A stretch of DNA of 64,000 bases from Ciona savignyi. Lineage: Eukaryota > Chordata > Ascidiacea > Phlebobranchia > Cionidae. Positions 42,471 through 54,000 of this stretch are shown here, piece by piece. Location: NCBI GenBank assembly GCA_000149265.1, contig CH002078.1, positions 184,992 through 248,991 of the forward strand. Reading direction: 5' to 3'. Numbering within the stretch: the stretch's first letter is position 1; each line of letters begins with the position of its first letter. The translations under genes and the position numbers were made by a program. The notes beneath the pieces are model-generated. The model worked only from the letters and a program-made list of their open reading frames with translations, was not told the origin of the DNA and ran no database searches.

Positions 42471-42497
42471 CGGAACTATAGTTTTCAGTTTACAGTG

Positions 42498-43150
42498 CAG
42501 GTTGGTGTGCAATCAGATGGTGGAAAAAAACATTTAAAAACCAAAAACAAGTAATAAGATTAAAGTGACAAGCTTTAAAATACAGCTCTGTTAGGGCCGG
42601 CAAAAAACTATTTAACAGAAAAACAAAACCAAGTGTGCCAAAAACAAAACCAAGTGTGCCAAAATAGCTTTTTGTAGCAAGTATTTTTATTCTTTCCTTT
42701 TAATAGCATAGAAGTGTCTAACGGTCTAACATTCCACCAAATCTGATTAAAATTAAAACAGCCGTTCAAGCGCTATGCTACAAAAAGCTATTTTTTCAGA
42801 AAAAAATACCGTTTGGACAAAAACAGTATGTGCCCCATTTTTCCAAATGGGACCCATAACAATGCGATGTCTGAAAATGCTTAGAATAATAGGCCATTTT
42901 ATATGCTTTTTACAAACATTAAAATGGTGTTCCGTTTTTTGTCATTCTTATGTGGTCTGTTGCATTATTTCTTTTTGATTTGCTATCCGTCTGCTGCCTT
43001 TATTAACCAGTTTAACTGTTTGGCAAATAAGATCCTCTGTTTTTTTCTTACATTTTTTACTGAAACCGACTTTGAACTGCTACAAGCCACCTAAAAAATT
43101 GAATTAAGCAACTAAGGCAAGCCTACTTGCCCATGCTAAACCATGAGGCG
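42498..43150. other. Spacer with ATGGGTCCC-family fragment
   Basis: 42590-42862 is a minus-strand fragment ending 'tttccaaatgggacccataa', the reverse of the family start. The rest (42863-43150) is AT-rich with no gene seen. Confidence 0.55.
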
Positions 43151-43159
43151 ACTTCCCAT

Positions 43160-44556
43160 AACATTGGGGAATCACCACCATTGTTACTCAGCAAAACACT
43201 CGTTTAAAAACAATGACTCATGGAGGGTACCACTCGTCACATCCTGCCGTTCATAGAGGTCTTAATTGGTTATACGCCATCTTGGAAGCGGTGACCGTTC
43301 CAATTTGGTTTAAACTGTTCGAACTTACTAGTAGAGGTCATTCTGTGAGACTCCTGTCCAAATTTTAACCGTTTCTGTTGACTGCTTCGGCTATTACAGG
43401 CCTTCGACTGAAGGGTGGTCATTCTGTAGATTTCATTTGGCGACAGTGTCACTGGTGATGACTGAAACTCTTCGTACACATTAAAATTCACTGCTTGATG
43501 TTTCACAAGTTTCAGCACATTTTTTCACTGTAATTTGAAAGGTTTAAAGTTCATAACCAGGGTACAAATTGTTGTTTTTGAGTAAAAATACACACTCAAT
43601 GTCACCTTTGAGCCTCGTGTGACCACATTTTGTCCGCCTCCAGTTCTTTCACCAATGTTTGACAATCAAGGATGGTTAGGATTGGTAAGTTTTTATATCT
43701 TCTGTATGCATAGGTGTCCAACAACACATCTAGGCCTTCACACCTGCCCAAAAATTAAAAAATATGAAAAAAGGGACACATGTGGATACCAAGAGGAGTG
43801 CATTTTCCAGTCCGATATCACAAATCGAATTAACAGCCTAAATCGAAAGATTGTCTGGTATTTATAAAAGCCATTCGAAGTTAAGTTCTTGAAAAAATAT
43901 CCGAACGACCCTCTACCGGAGTGAAAATGACCAAAAATGAGGAAAAATGACTAATTAATTACTTTGCTAATTAGCATAAGTAATTAAGTGTAAGATTTTA
44001 GACAAACAGTTGACTAGTAACATTTATCCACACTCAAATTTCTATAAATTTGGAGATTTTGGCAAAAAAATCAAAATAGCCCGTTTTTCATTTAGGAGGC
44101 GTTCAACTAATTATTTTCCCTATCTCTCCAATGCAAACTGACCTCACAAAAACGACTGTCACTCAAAATCCTGACATAGGAAGTCTTAGATTTTTTCACA
44201 ATTTAAAATTGAAGCTTGGATCTGCAGCCTAAACTCAAAACCCTACAAAATTGTGTTTAAAAATTTTGAGCCCATACCCCTTCGTACATCGGCAACTTTT
44301 TTCCAACAAAACAGCTAGCAGATGCACATTTAACACCTTTATTTTACAAAGCACTGCTCCACGATTACAAAACTTTACAGCTAAACGAGAACACCGGCGC
44401 GCAGCCTAGCACATGCTGCTTTCAACAAAACAAACATTGGGGAATCACCACCATTGTTACTTAGCAAAACACTCGTTTAAAAACAATGACTCATGGAGGG
44501 TACCACTCGTCACATCCTGCCGTTCATAGAGGTCTTAATTGGTTATACGCCATCTT
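43160..44556 (-). repeat. 1.28-kb unit, inverted copy with direct terminal repeats
   Basis: Same unit as the 18-22.6 kb array, on the minus strand, starting at 44556 (AGATGGCGTATAACC) and continuing about 130 bp into a second unit (43160-43290). The second reading segment is open here for 82 codons (43270-43518), with CAA where the array copies have TAA. Confidence 0.85.
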
Positions 44557-45016
44557 CAGGCGATAATAATGTGCCTAAACTAGACTAAACAATCCGGAAC
44601 CGCCTAACCGATTTTACGTCAGGACAGGTATTGCGCCTTGATTTTGAGGCCACTTTCTCCCGTCAGGCGCGATGACGCATTTCTGAAGAGTGAACATTGC
44701 AACGTATAGTAAGAGTTATTCCTTAACCTGGTGAATCCTCAAAGATTTTTAACCAAACTTCTACATATCTAGGTCATGTTATCTAACAATTTTTAAAGTT
44801 TCAATCAATTAACAATACTTAGCAAAGCCACTCAGTATAATCCACGCAATAAACGCAGCAAGTCTGCACTCAAGAATTTTATATCAAAATACGCCAGGCT
44901 TCCTCCTCTATGACATTTTATCTTAATCTCTGATTACATATGCATTACATATGAAATCACCCTTGATATGACAATCAATAGATAACCTGATTGCTCACTT
45001 TGTACTTACTTGCCTT

Positions 45017-45576
45017 CAGGGCCGGTTTTAGGCCGATTTGACCGATTAGATCAAATTGGGCCCCGCACCTTGAAGGGGCCCGGCGCTAGCGGGGGTCTTT
45101 CCATAGTACGAGGTTTAAAATACTACTGAAACGTCAATAAAAAGTGAAATAATATTCTTTCTCATAATATCAATTTGTTATGCATCCTAACTAAGTCAAA
45201 TTTATATTTCTCTGTCTGCCTGTTACATCATAATGCTTTCTATAGAATGCGAGATTGCTAAAGCCATTGACTTTGAAGTTATTTTGAATGACTTTGCTAA
45301 TAAAAGGGCAAGAAAAGTATTTTTCTGAAAAACTAAAGGTTAATTGCCTAATTTTCCTCTTTTGCTATTAAAAGTAAAACAATATATCGTAAATAAGCAT
45401 CCACATTACCTTTAATTTGTTTTATAGCAAGTATTAAATGTCTATTTTTGTAGTTTGTATGTAGCCTACTGGTATGTATTTTATGATATATAAACACCCA
45501 TAAATTTTGCTATGAAGAGTAGGGGCCCCGCCATCACATTTCTAATTGGGCCCCGCGGTTCCTAGCACCGGGCCTG
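45017..45576. mobile_element. Non-autonomous hAT-type element, 560 bp
   Basis: Ends CAGGGCCGGTTTTAGG and (reversed) CAGGCCCGGTGCTAGG. Flanked by a perfect 8-bp duplication 'cttgcctt' (45009-45016, 45577-45584). GC-rich 'gggccccg' subterminal blocks at both ends. Non-coding. Confidence 0.92.
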
Positions 45577-45584
45577 CTTGCCTT

Positions 45585-46532
45585 TTAATCTCAATAATTT
45601 TTTAACAAACCGTTGCGCGAGTCACAGATTAATTGAGTTTAACCTATAGCTTACTGTTGCCATACCGTCCGGAAATGTGGAGGCTAATAATAAATATAGA
45701 TTACCAGTTAATATTTCGGTAAAGGAATAATGGTATAGAAGATTATAATTGTTTGGTAAACAGATAAGGAATGATACCCATATTCACAAATATAATAAGT
45801 GTAAAATATGTGTAAGCGTTCAGGAATATTTAATTATTTTTTTACGACTATCTTTAGCTACTATCCTACGCATATATATATAAGTATTCCATCCTAAAAA
45901 ACAACATCATATGTCTGCGTAGCTTGGATTACTGCGTCGACTTTCAGCCGGAGGGTTACATAATCGAATCTGTTCGCTAGCTATAGTCAGACTTCCAAAG
46001 GCAAGGCACTTAACGGACATTGCCTGAACCTACTATTAATGGGTTCTACTAAATTGAAAAAATGTCTCATTCATACACAACGCACTGTAATAGCTTCGGT
46101 AAACCAACGATGGGCGCGAGGTGATCTGACGATTGCGCGTGTGTTAGTTAACCCCCGTGGTTTTTCCATTTACGGTAATAAACATAAATATCCCCTCCTA
46201 ATTCTAACACCTTTACAACGTTTTGTAGCATGGTTTGATCATTGAAACTAAAGCGAATGCAATATATTATAAGTAAAAACTAAAAATTGTTAAAGCCGAA
46301 TAAAAACATTTGTAGTACAGTCGTTAAAACAAAAACAACTGCTGAAAGTATGATTTTGGGGGTTCATCGACAAGACACTCTTTGCGTTCGTTCATAAATA
46401 CTTCATGTAGCGATTTAATAATTTTAGTTTCCTTATTATGTAAAACAAGCTTACAAAGATTCTTGGGTGGTCTTTGAACTGAAATGCCCGAATGTTTTTC
46501 TTCAATTATTTAACTCATTTTTTATCATTTAC
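45585..46532. other. Spacer with SINE; no gene seen
   Basis: 45585-45911 and 46203-46532 are AT-rich and featureless. The SINE between is listed separately. Confidence 0.45.
45912..46202 (+). repeat. SINE copy, near full length
   Basis: 'agcttggattactgcgtcga', 'ggcaaggcacttaacggaca', 'gggcgcgaggtgatctgacg', tail 'aaatatcccctcct'. Confidence 0.7.
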
Positions 46533-47620
46533 CCACTGCAATGTTTGACTTTGTTGCTTTTATTGGCCAGGATATCGTCAACTGCCTTTTTTCCTCGCTT
46601 TAATGTGTTGAGCATATACCCCCTGTAACCGTAACCTCGAAATACGTCAGCATCTTGTCTGTATGTCCACGTCCAGTGGTAAAACCCATTGTAAGGTCCT
46701 AAGGCAGGGATGTCCAACCTGCGTCCCGCGGGCCGCAGTGCGGCCCACCTGAGATTTTTGTGCGGCCCGCTAGTCATTTTTACTCCAAGTAGTATTTTGA
46801 ACTTTAAATCTTGGCCTAATCCAAATGTATCAGTCAGCTTTTTCAAAACTGCATCTCATTGACTTTGTATTGCAGAAATAAGTTTTTGTTTCTTTTTATA
46901 TGTGTGTTATTTGTTTATTTCAAAGATGAAATTAATGGCTTTTAATTGTTTCTTTATGTACCCATTCAGGGTTGGAATTAATTTACGTGGAATCGCTATT
47001 CGCGAACAGTTTTCTAAAGTTCGCGAATTACAAAATTTAACAAAATCGCGAAAATATAATTTACCGGTACTGATTTCGCTTTTAATAATAAATTCTCAAC
47101 ACGTTAATACAACATCGTTTGCCTTAACCTTAACATTATTTATTTACATTGGCTTTACTTTGCATTATTGGCGTATAATAAGCATTACTATCACAAGGCA
47201 ATAATCGCCATTATGCGTTAATATACCTCGATTCCTTTATTTATGATTGGCGAGATGAGACACACCCCTTTTAAATTTACGTTTATTGCAATTTATCATT
47301 ACTGTACTACTAAATAACGGTACTGTCTGCTTTATGAAATAAATATCTTTCTGGACGTTTAAGGTAATTTATCATAACCAAAATTTTTTTTCGTGCGCTC
47401 CTTATCCGCGCATTTCGCAAATCATTTCAAAACCATTCATTCGAACCCTGCCATTTTTATTGAAATTTAATAGGTTCTGCGGCCCATTAAATTATTTTAA
47501 GTGACAATGTGGCCCATTACAATAAAAGGTTGGACATCCCTGTCCTAAGGTGTAAGATCGACGTCGATTATTCGTAAAACTGCTGGCCCTGACCACCAGA
47601 CGTATATCTGGTCAGGATCT
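46533..47620 (-). pseudogene. Alpha-1,3-fucosyltransferase-like (GT10) exon, broken by a hAT insertion and a frameshift
   Basis: Reading the minus strand and removing 46705-47542, a probable exon runs from an acceptor at 47621 (AAATATCCAG) to a donor at 46533 (GTAAAT). It encodes DPDQIYVWWSGPAVLRIIDV, then GPYNGFYHWTWTYRQDADVF and RGYGYRGYML. This resembles the GT10 stretch ending in (N)WT.TYR.DSD.f.PYG. The first half runs into TAG at the insertion site and the second half is in another frame, consistent with a 1-base loss plus the 838-bp insertion. Other exons of this gene were not identified, so it may be a relic of a larger fucosyltransferase gene. Confidence 0.55.
46705..47542. mobile_element. 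Non-autonomous hAT-type element, 838 bp
   Basis: Perfect 16-bp inverted ends CAGGGATGTCCAACCT. Perfect 8-bp target duplication 'tcctaagg' (46697-46704, 47543-47550). GC-rich subterminal 'gcggcccacctgagattttt'. Interior non-coding. Confidence 0.96.
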
Positions 47621-48555
47621 CTGGATATTTAATAAGGGATATTCTGTGGGCCATGTATGTAAGTTATTGCTACTTTCATTTTCTAGGTTAGGTGGTGACA
47701 ATTTTTCCTTTGTGTTTGTTTGTATTAAGTTATCAAGCTATCCGATCATTTGAACGGTTTCAAACACTATATATAGTAACATTGTCATATTAACAGTTGT
47801 AGGCTACCAGCAACAAAAAATGGCCTACTTACTTAACAATATACTACCTATAAATAAACAGACCTAAAATACGATTAATTATAAGTCGTTGTTTAAAACA
47901 CAAACCTCCCTCCGTATATCCAAAAGTTTAAAACATCAACCTCTTGTATTTACAACTTAGCAAACTAGCAGCATTTATTTGCGCAGAAGACAGAGAGTTA
48001 ATAAGGATTATTACGTAATAATATAACGTGAAACAGTAAAAACATTCAGATTTGTTGTATCAAAATAACAATGGTTGGAGAACTAGAATTGGTATCTCTT
48101 GGCCTGGTCTGGGTATGTACTTTAGCAGAAAGTTCATAAGTGGTGGAATCAAGTGTTTTATCTAGGTGCGGGGCAGACGGATATACAATCGACGCTTTAC
48201 AGGTAAGTAAAACGAATTTGCTGTTAAAACGACATTTGTAAAAATGACACCCATTTCCACTCCCGGGTTACTGATATTATTATACCATTTTAGGTGTTGT
48301 AGGTTATACTTATCGAATTATTGGATCTTTATAAGATGTTAGAAATATACCAGTATCAGTATAGGGGAATGGTATTAAAATGCTGAAGCAATTCGAAAGG
48401 GGCTTACAGGAATATAAATATGAATATTACAGGCCTTAATACCTACACGCGGGCATTCCTTAAATTACTACACAGCAACCATTTCCAATATCTAAAATCC
48501 AATAAATTATTAAATTTCAATATATTTAGACGTGGCCGCTAATATATATAACATA
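47621..48555. other. Spacer, no confident gene
   Basis: Might contain further exons of the fucosyltransferase-like relic, but I could not support any. Confidence 0.35.
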
Positions 48556-50379
48556 TGACAAATTTTCATGCGATTTCATCACTTCTTTTGGTAAATGTCA
48601 AGGCGACATGGCCTGCCTCTCACAATCATAATTTGAGAACAAAATCCTACTTTTTGGGGTATTTCCCTATGTATTTTTTATTATGGGTCCCATTTGGAAA
48701 AATGTCCGTTTTTTTTTTTCTTTTTTTTTCTTTTTTTTTTTCGTCAAACGCTTGACAGGCATGGCTTGTGGCAACGACATCTACCAGAAGGGTAATGGAA
48801 TCGCAATAAAACTTTGTCATTGGTTAGATCACATGGTCTAGATGTGCAGAAACCAAAATTTTGCGGAATATACCCAGGGGAATTCCCCTGGGAGGTGAAA
48901 AACCAAAACGGTATCTTTTTTAAAAAAATTAGCTTTTTTGGTCATAGCGCTTGAACGGCTACTCCAATTTCAATTAGATTTGGTAAACTATAAGGGCACC
49001 CACCACTGATATACCAATTAAAAGAAATAAAAAAAATTACCCAGGGAAATACCCTAAAATACGATTTTGTTTTCAAATCATGATTGTGACAGGCATGGGT
49101 TGTGGCACCGATATTTACCAGAAGGAGTAATGGAATTGCAATGAAACTTTGTCATTTGTTAGACAACATGGTCTAGATATGCATAAACCAAAATTTTGGG
49201 TAATATACCCAGGGGAATTCCCCTGGAGGGTGAAAAACCAAAAGGGTGTTTTTTTAAAAAAAAATAGCTTTTTTGGGCAGAGCGCATAAACGGCTACTCC
49301 AATTTCATTTAAATTTGGCAAACTGTAAGTGCATTAGACAATGATATAACACTTAGAAAAATTAAAATAATTACTTCGGGAAATACCCTAAAAATAACAT
49401 TTTGTTTTTAAATCATGATTGTGACAGGCATGGGTTGTGGCACCGATATCTACCAGAAGGGGTAATGGAATTAAAATGAAACTTTGTTATTAGTTAGACA
49501 CCATGGTCTAGATTTGCAGAAACCAAAAGTTTGGGTAATATACCCAGGGGAATTCCCCTGGGAGGTAAAAACCAAATCGGAAATTTTTTTAAATTAGCTT
49601 TTTGGGGCATAGCGATTGAACGGCCAAAATGTTAGTTCCCTATCCGCCTTTGTACCATTGAGCAAAAAGAAAAAGGGAACATAGGGAAATACCCTAAAAA
49701 TTATGATTTGTTTTTAAACCATGATTGTAACAGGCATGCTATATCGCTCCGAAATCTCCAACAAGGAGTCGCCAAAGCGGATTTTAACTGTTTGTTAGAT
49801 TATCTAACAAACATCTAACTTAGCTAACATAACTTAGATATGTTAAGCAGAAATTTATGTACTAAACCCAGGAAAATTCCCCGAAATAATGAAAATCTCA
49901 CTCGGGCTGTTTTGGGAATTTACCTTCCCTTTACCAAAGCGCTTGACAAGAGGCTTAAATTTAAAACATTTGTGGTAAAATGTTCGTAAATCTAACACGC
50001 TTATTATTTTTTTAACTACACATGGAAAAGAAGTTTGGTTTAATAACTATGGCCCCATGCGTTTATGCTTGCAGAAACAAAACTATGACAGTCCGGTTAA
50101 AACTTTCAGGAATGTTACATAACATGGCATCTGACGTGCACATATCTGACAATAACATATATTGTGTCATGAACATTAATAACAAGATCGGATTGTTACC
50201 TTAGGGACCCATGCGTATATGCTTGCAGAAACAAACTACTAACCCGGTGTATTAAATACAAATTGTGGTTAGGGACCCTGCTCGCATATATATAAATGTA
50301 TATATATATATAAATATATATATCATACAAAATGTGTTTTACAAATAGTGGTTTTAAAACACGTGGTTGACACTCTCTA
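48556..50379 (+). mobile_element. ATGGGTCCC/CTRR-T family: reversed fragment followed by full-length copy
   Basis: 48556-48682 is a minus-strand piece of the 330-bp sub-repeat. 48683-50379 is a full copy starting TTATGGGTCCCATTTGG and ending CTCTCTAG followed by T. Sub-repeats start at about 48757, 49090, 49424 and 49731. A TA-rich microsatellite lies at about 50285-50325. ORFs here are repeat shadows. Confidence 0.7.
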
Positions 50380-50384
50380 GTTTC

Positions 50385-50790
50385 TTCCAAGTTTTAAATC
50401 AGTGGCTGATGCACTTACATTCTACCAAATCTAATTACAATTGAAGCAGCTGTTCAAGCGCTATGCCAAAAAAGCTAAATTTTTTGAAAAAAAAGTCCGT
50501 TTTGGTTTTTAATGGATTTATCAAGTACCCAACATTTTGGTTTCTGCATATCTTGACCATGTCTAACAAATTGCAAAGTTTTCTTGCGATTCCAGTACTC
50601 CTTTTGGTATATGTGGGGCAACATGGCATGCTTGTCACAATCATGATTGCGTTTATGCTTGCATAAACATACTACATACTCGGTGTATAAAATACTAATC
50701 GTGGTTAGGAACCATGTAGCATGAATGTATTGCATACAAAATGTCTTTTACAAATAGTGTTGGTTAAACATGTGGTTGACACTCTCTAGT
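50385..50790. repeat. ATGGGTCCC/CTRR-T family, composite fragment
   Basis: 50385-50645 is minus-strand sub-repeat. 50647-50790 is a plus-strand 3' end again finishing GACACTCTCTAG followed by T. It resembles a copy whose interior has been inverted or recombined. Confidence 0.55.
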
Positions 50791-51070
50791 ATTACGTTTT
50801 GTAATTGCCTTTTTGACCAAATAAAGGTGCATACTTGGGTTTAATTAAAACTTCTTATATAGGTATATTTAGTTTACTTTGTTCATTTTTGTGTGATTTA
50901 ATAACAGCAAAAAACTAATCACGATACAAGAACTGGAAAAGAAGGCAAAACAAACAGTCGATAAAACACGTCATTAAAAAAAGTATATATAAATATTTAA
51001 ATAAAAACTGATAATTTAAAATTGATAACGCCTTCCTATACCATCCTTGTGTGGTTGTTTGGCTGTAATA

Positions 51071-54000
51071 TCACCCTATAATTGTACCGTTATACGCATA
51101 TCTATCGAAATTTAGAAACTTAAAATCATCGGCGTAAATTTTCCGAAGAATTTCCACATCTGACTCGTCAATTTCACTAAAATAACTTCGAGTCGTTAAA
51201 TTCTTTACAGATTGTGTAATATTTCCGGAAATTGAAACCAGCGACCGGTTAAAACTGGTTTGATCTTGTTGTATCCAACCTAACACCTCGTTTGACTCCT
51301 TTACCAAGTTATCAAACCGAATGATATAAGTGTAGTTAACGTGGCAAGGTATGCACATGTGGGTTTGTGGACGCCAGTGGATATCCATGTCTTTTAGATT
51401 CATCTTTTTTGAGTACGTCGTCAGAAATCTACAAAAATAAAACATTTGAATCTGCACCTTGAATCAAAATTTTAATAAAGTTTTAAAATTGAGTTAATTT
51501 GATGTTTTAACCCGACGATGTGTACTAAATAATATGACGATTGCCTGTATGAGAACGCTCCTTTACATATTCACGAGGAAATCCGACGATTGCCCGTGTG
51601 ACCTTGAGTTTTTCCATTCACGGAAAAAAACATCAATGTCCTTTAGCATTACATAGGATCAATAAAGTTGTAGAGGTGTATAATTGTCTTGGTTTATTAT
51701 TTGTACCTTATGTTACAACATTTTGCACTAGTGTTTAAAATGAAAGAGGGCAACTTGCACCACACTTATTAGAAAGCTATGTTCGGGTTCATTTAATTCA
51801 AATGGTTCACCACAGTTTGAATAATCAGCTTGGTGGGTTAGTTTGCAGTTTTCAAACTTGTCGCTAGCTGGCTGGTTTCGTCCTACTACATATTTAAGTT
51901 ATTTATCTGGTTAAATTTCAAGATTTCACGCAAACAAGAACTAAACACACAGCTTACTTTACAAATTGTAAAAACGAAACTTCCCCTGTCTTTAAAACGT
52001 GAGAATATTCAAGAACTTCTTTTTGCTGCGTTTTGTTTAGATTTTGAAAGTTGGGGAAAGTTTGTAATTGCTTAGGAGTCATCGCCGTAACATTTTTGAT
52101 GCTGTAAAAGTACAAATGTAGACTATACTGAATACTGTAGTTTAGTTTAATTTAATTTAGTTTATTTATAATTTTGTCTTAGTATCAAATATAAACAAAT
52201 AAAACAATTTATAACAACGGAAAAAACGGCAAAACGAGCAGTCTTTAAAACATATAACTAAAAAAAGGATATTAATATTTATGAAATCGGAAGGCTCCAC
52301 CAATTCTAGGCGAAAAAATAGAGAATTTTAAAGCGAAAATAATTAAGACGATATAGAGGCCTGAAGAAGATTGTAGGTCTACTGTACATCTGTAATACTT
52401 TCTAGCTGAAGCAATTTAAAAATTAATTTGTGTTTACTCTGGTGCAAAATTTTTGAGAACTGTGTTTATTTTGGTAACTTATTTTATTGCTAGATTGCTT
52501 GACCGAGTTATAAACTCTTTCACAAGGTGTTGCGAACCGTGAGATGCCATCGTGATCAAGTCTTCTTTAACTCACTTCTACATTATTTTACTTTTTCAAG
52601 CCGGAGCAACTTAAGAGCACCAGAAAATTATTAAGCTAAGATATTATGGTCTATCCCCGTGGATGGGAAAACGCAAGAGGCAAGCATTATCATACGGGCA
52701 ATTGCAAGATTACCTCGCGCACACCGTCGGGTTACCAGAATTATTGTAGTGTGTTGTGTATGATTCAGACGTTCCTTTGTTTTTTTTGCACAATAAAAGA
52801 ATAGCCCAAGGTCACAACCGACCAGTTAGCGAACAGTTTTGATTCTGTATAACCTTAAGGCTTAAAGGCGACGTACTAATTTATCCAACCAATCTAATCG
52901 GTGTTTAACAGATAGTGCATGCAGTGGTCATACACCTTTAACTTTAGCCTGGCCTAATTAAGTTCGTTACAGGCGACCCCATTAACGATTACTACACAAA
53001 AAACCTGTGGTTTATGCCAGGCTAAAATAAAACGGCCACTATGAACTTTAACGTTAAAATCATAGAAAAGGGAAAAAGGCAAGGAAAGTTGCACATCGCA
53101 GTTTAATGGCACTTTGTTGTTGCGATGGATAATATTAGTGGTGTGCTGTTGCTCAATCTTATATAAAGCTCGTACAAATATTGGATCTGTATAACATGTC
53201 ATTATGGGCTGTATATTATATTGTTTTGGTCATAATTAAATTTGGTTTGCTTATTATTGTTCTTTCGTTTAGGTTTGGCGGCCGCGTTCGCTATATTCAT
53301 TAAATGATAACCTTTTTTAATGACGTGTTTTAACGACTGTTCGTTTTGCCGACTTTTTCTGTTCCTGTGTCCTAATTTGATTCGTTTGCCATTTTTAATA
53401 CTGGGGCAGAAATAAATAAACTAAACTATAATAGTTGGTGTTAATATTAGGTGTCGTTAACACAACGTTGACATTTACCTGATGACATAACGATAGGCTA
53501 TAAGTTTAAGCACGAGCGAGCTATTATAACCATACAGAGTCAACTACGTTTATGTAGTAATGAAACCCGATAAAAACCTATGTGGAAATGCTATGTACCA
53601 ATATAAGCATATACGACAGTAGTATGGGTATATGATGATCCGACCGATTAGTATGGTGGGTTCGTAACTTGTCGCTGGCTAGTCGGTTGTGTCCTTGGGA
53701 AAAGCACCTAACGAAAATTGCTTGAACCCAGCCGTTTAGTAAGTTCTACTATTTAATAAAACGTCTTAATCATTGACAACACACTGCAATAGCTTCGGTA
53801 ATGTGATCTGACGATTGCCTGTGTGTTAACACGCTTGGTTTTTTCATTCACGGGGATAAACATGAATATCATATCCAATCCTATGATAGATGGGTATACC
53901 ACTTTGTCTATGATTTTGTGATCACGTTTATCCGGAATTGACCAGACACTTGTAAATGAATGGATTTTATCAAGACTCATACCTGTTGTTGCTTTAATCA

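Larger units (their letters stand above)
35516..42497 (+). mobile_element. 7-kb two-gene DNA transposon with CACTG termini (CMC/EnSpm-like)
   Basis: Inverted 12-bp ends: CACTGTAAACTG at 35516-35527 and its exact reverse complement at 42486-42497, flanked by 'ca' on both sides (candidate 2-bp target duplication). Both subterminal regions (35528-35770 and 42165-42470) are dense in GGGTGG/GGTGGAAT motifs, as expected for transposase-binding arrays. Inside are a zinc-finger/transposase gene (36847-39175) and a second multi-exon gene (39334-41969), both on the plus strand. CACT(A/G) termini, subterminal repeats and the transposase motif D-x-MHD point to the CMC superfamily (established knowledge of CACTA/EnSpm ends). 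Exact family is not known to me. Confidence 0.75.

Noticed and set aside
50022..50204. 60-codon ORF in the ATGGGTCCC-family element
   Set aside because: Not conserved in the other copies of the family; repeat shadow.
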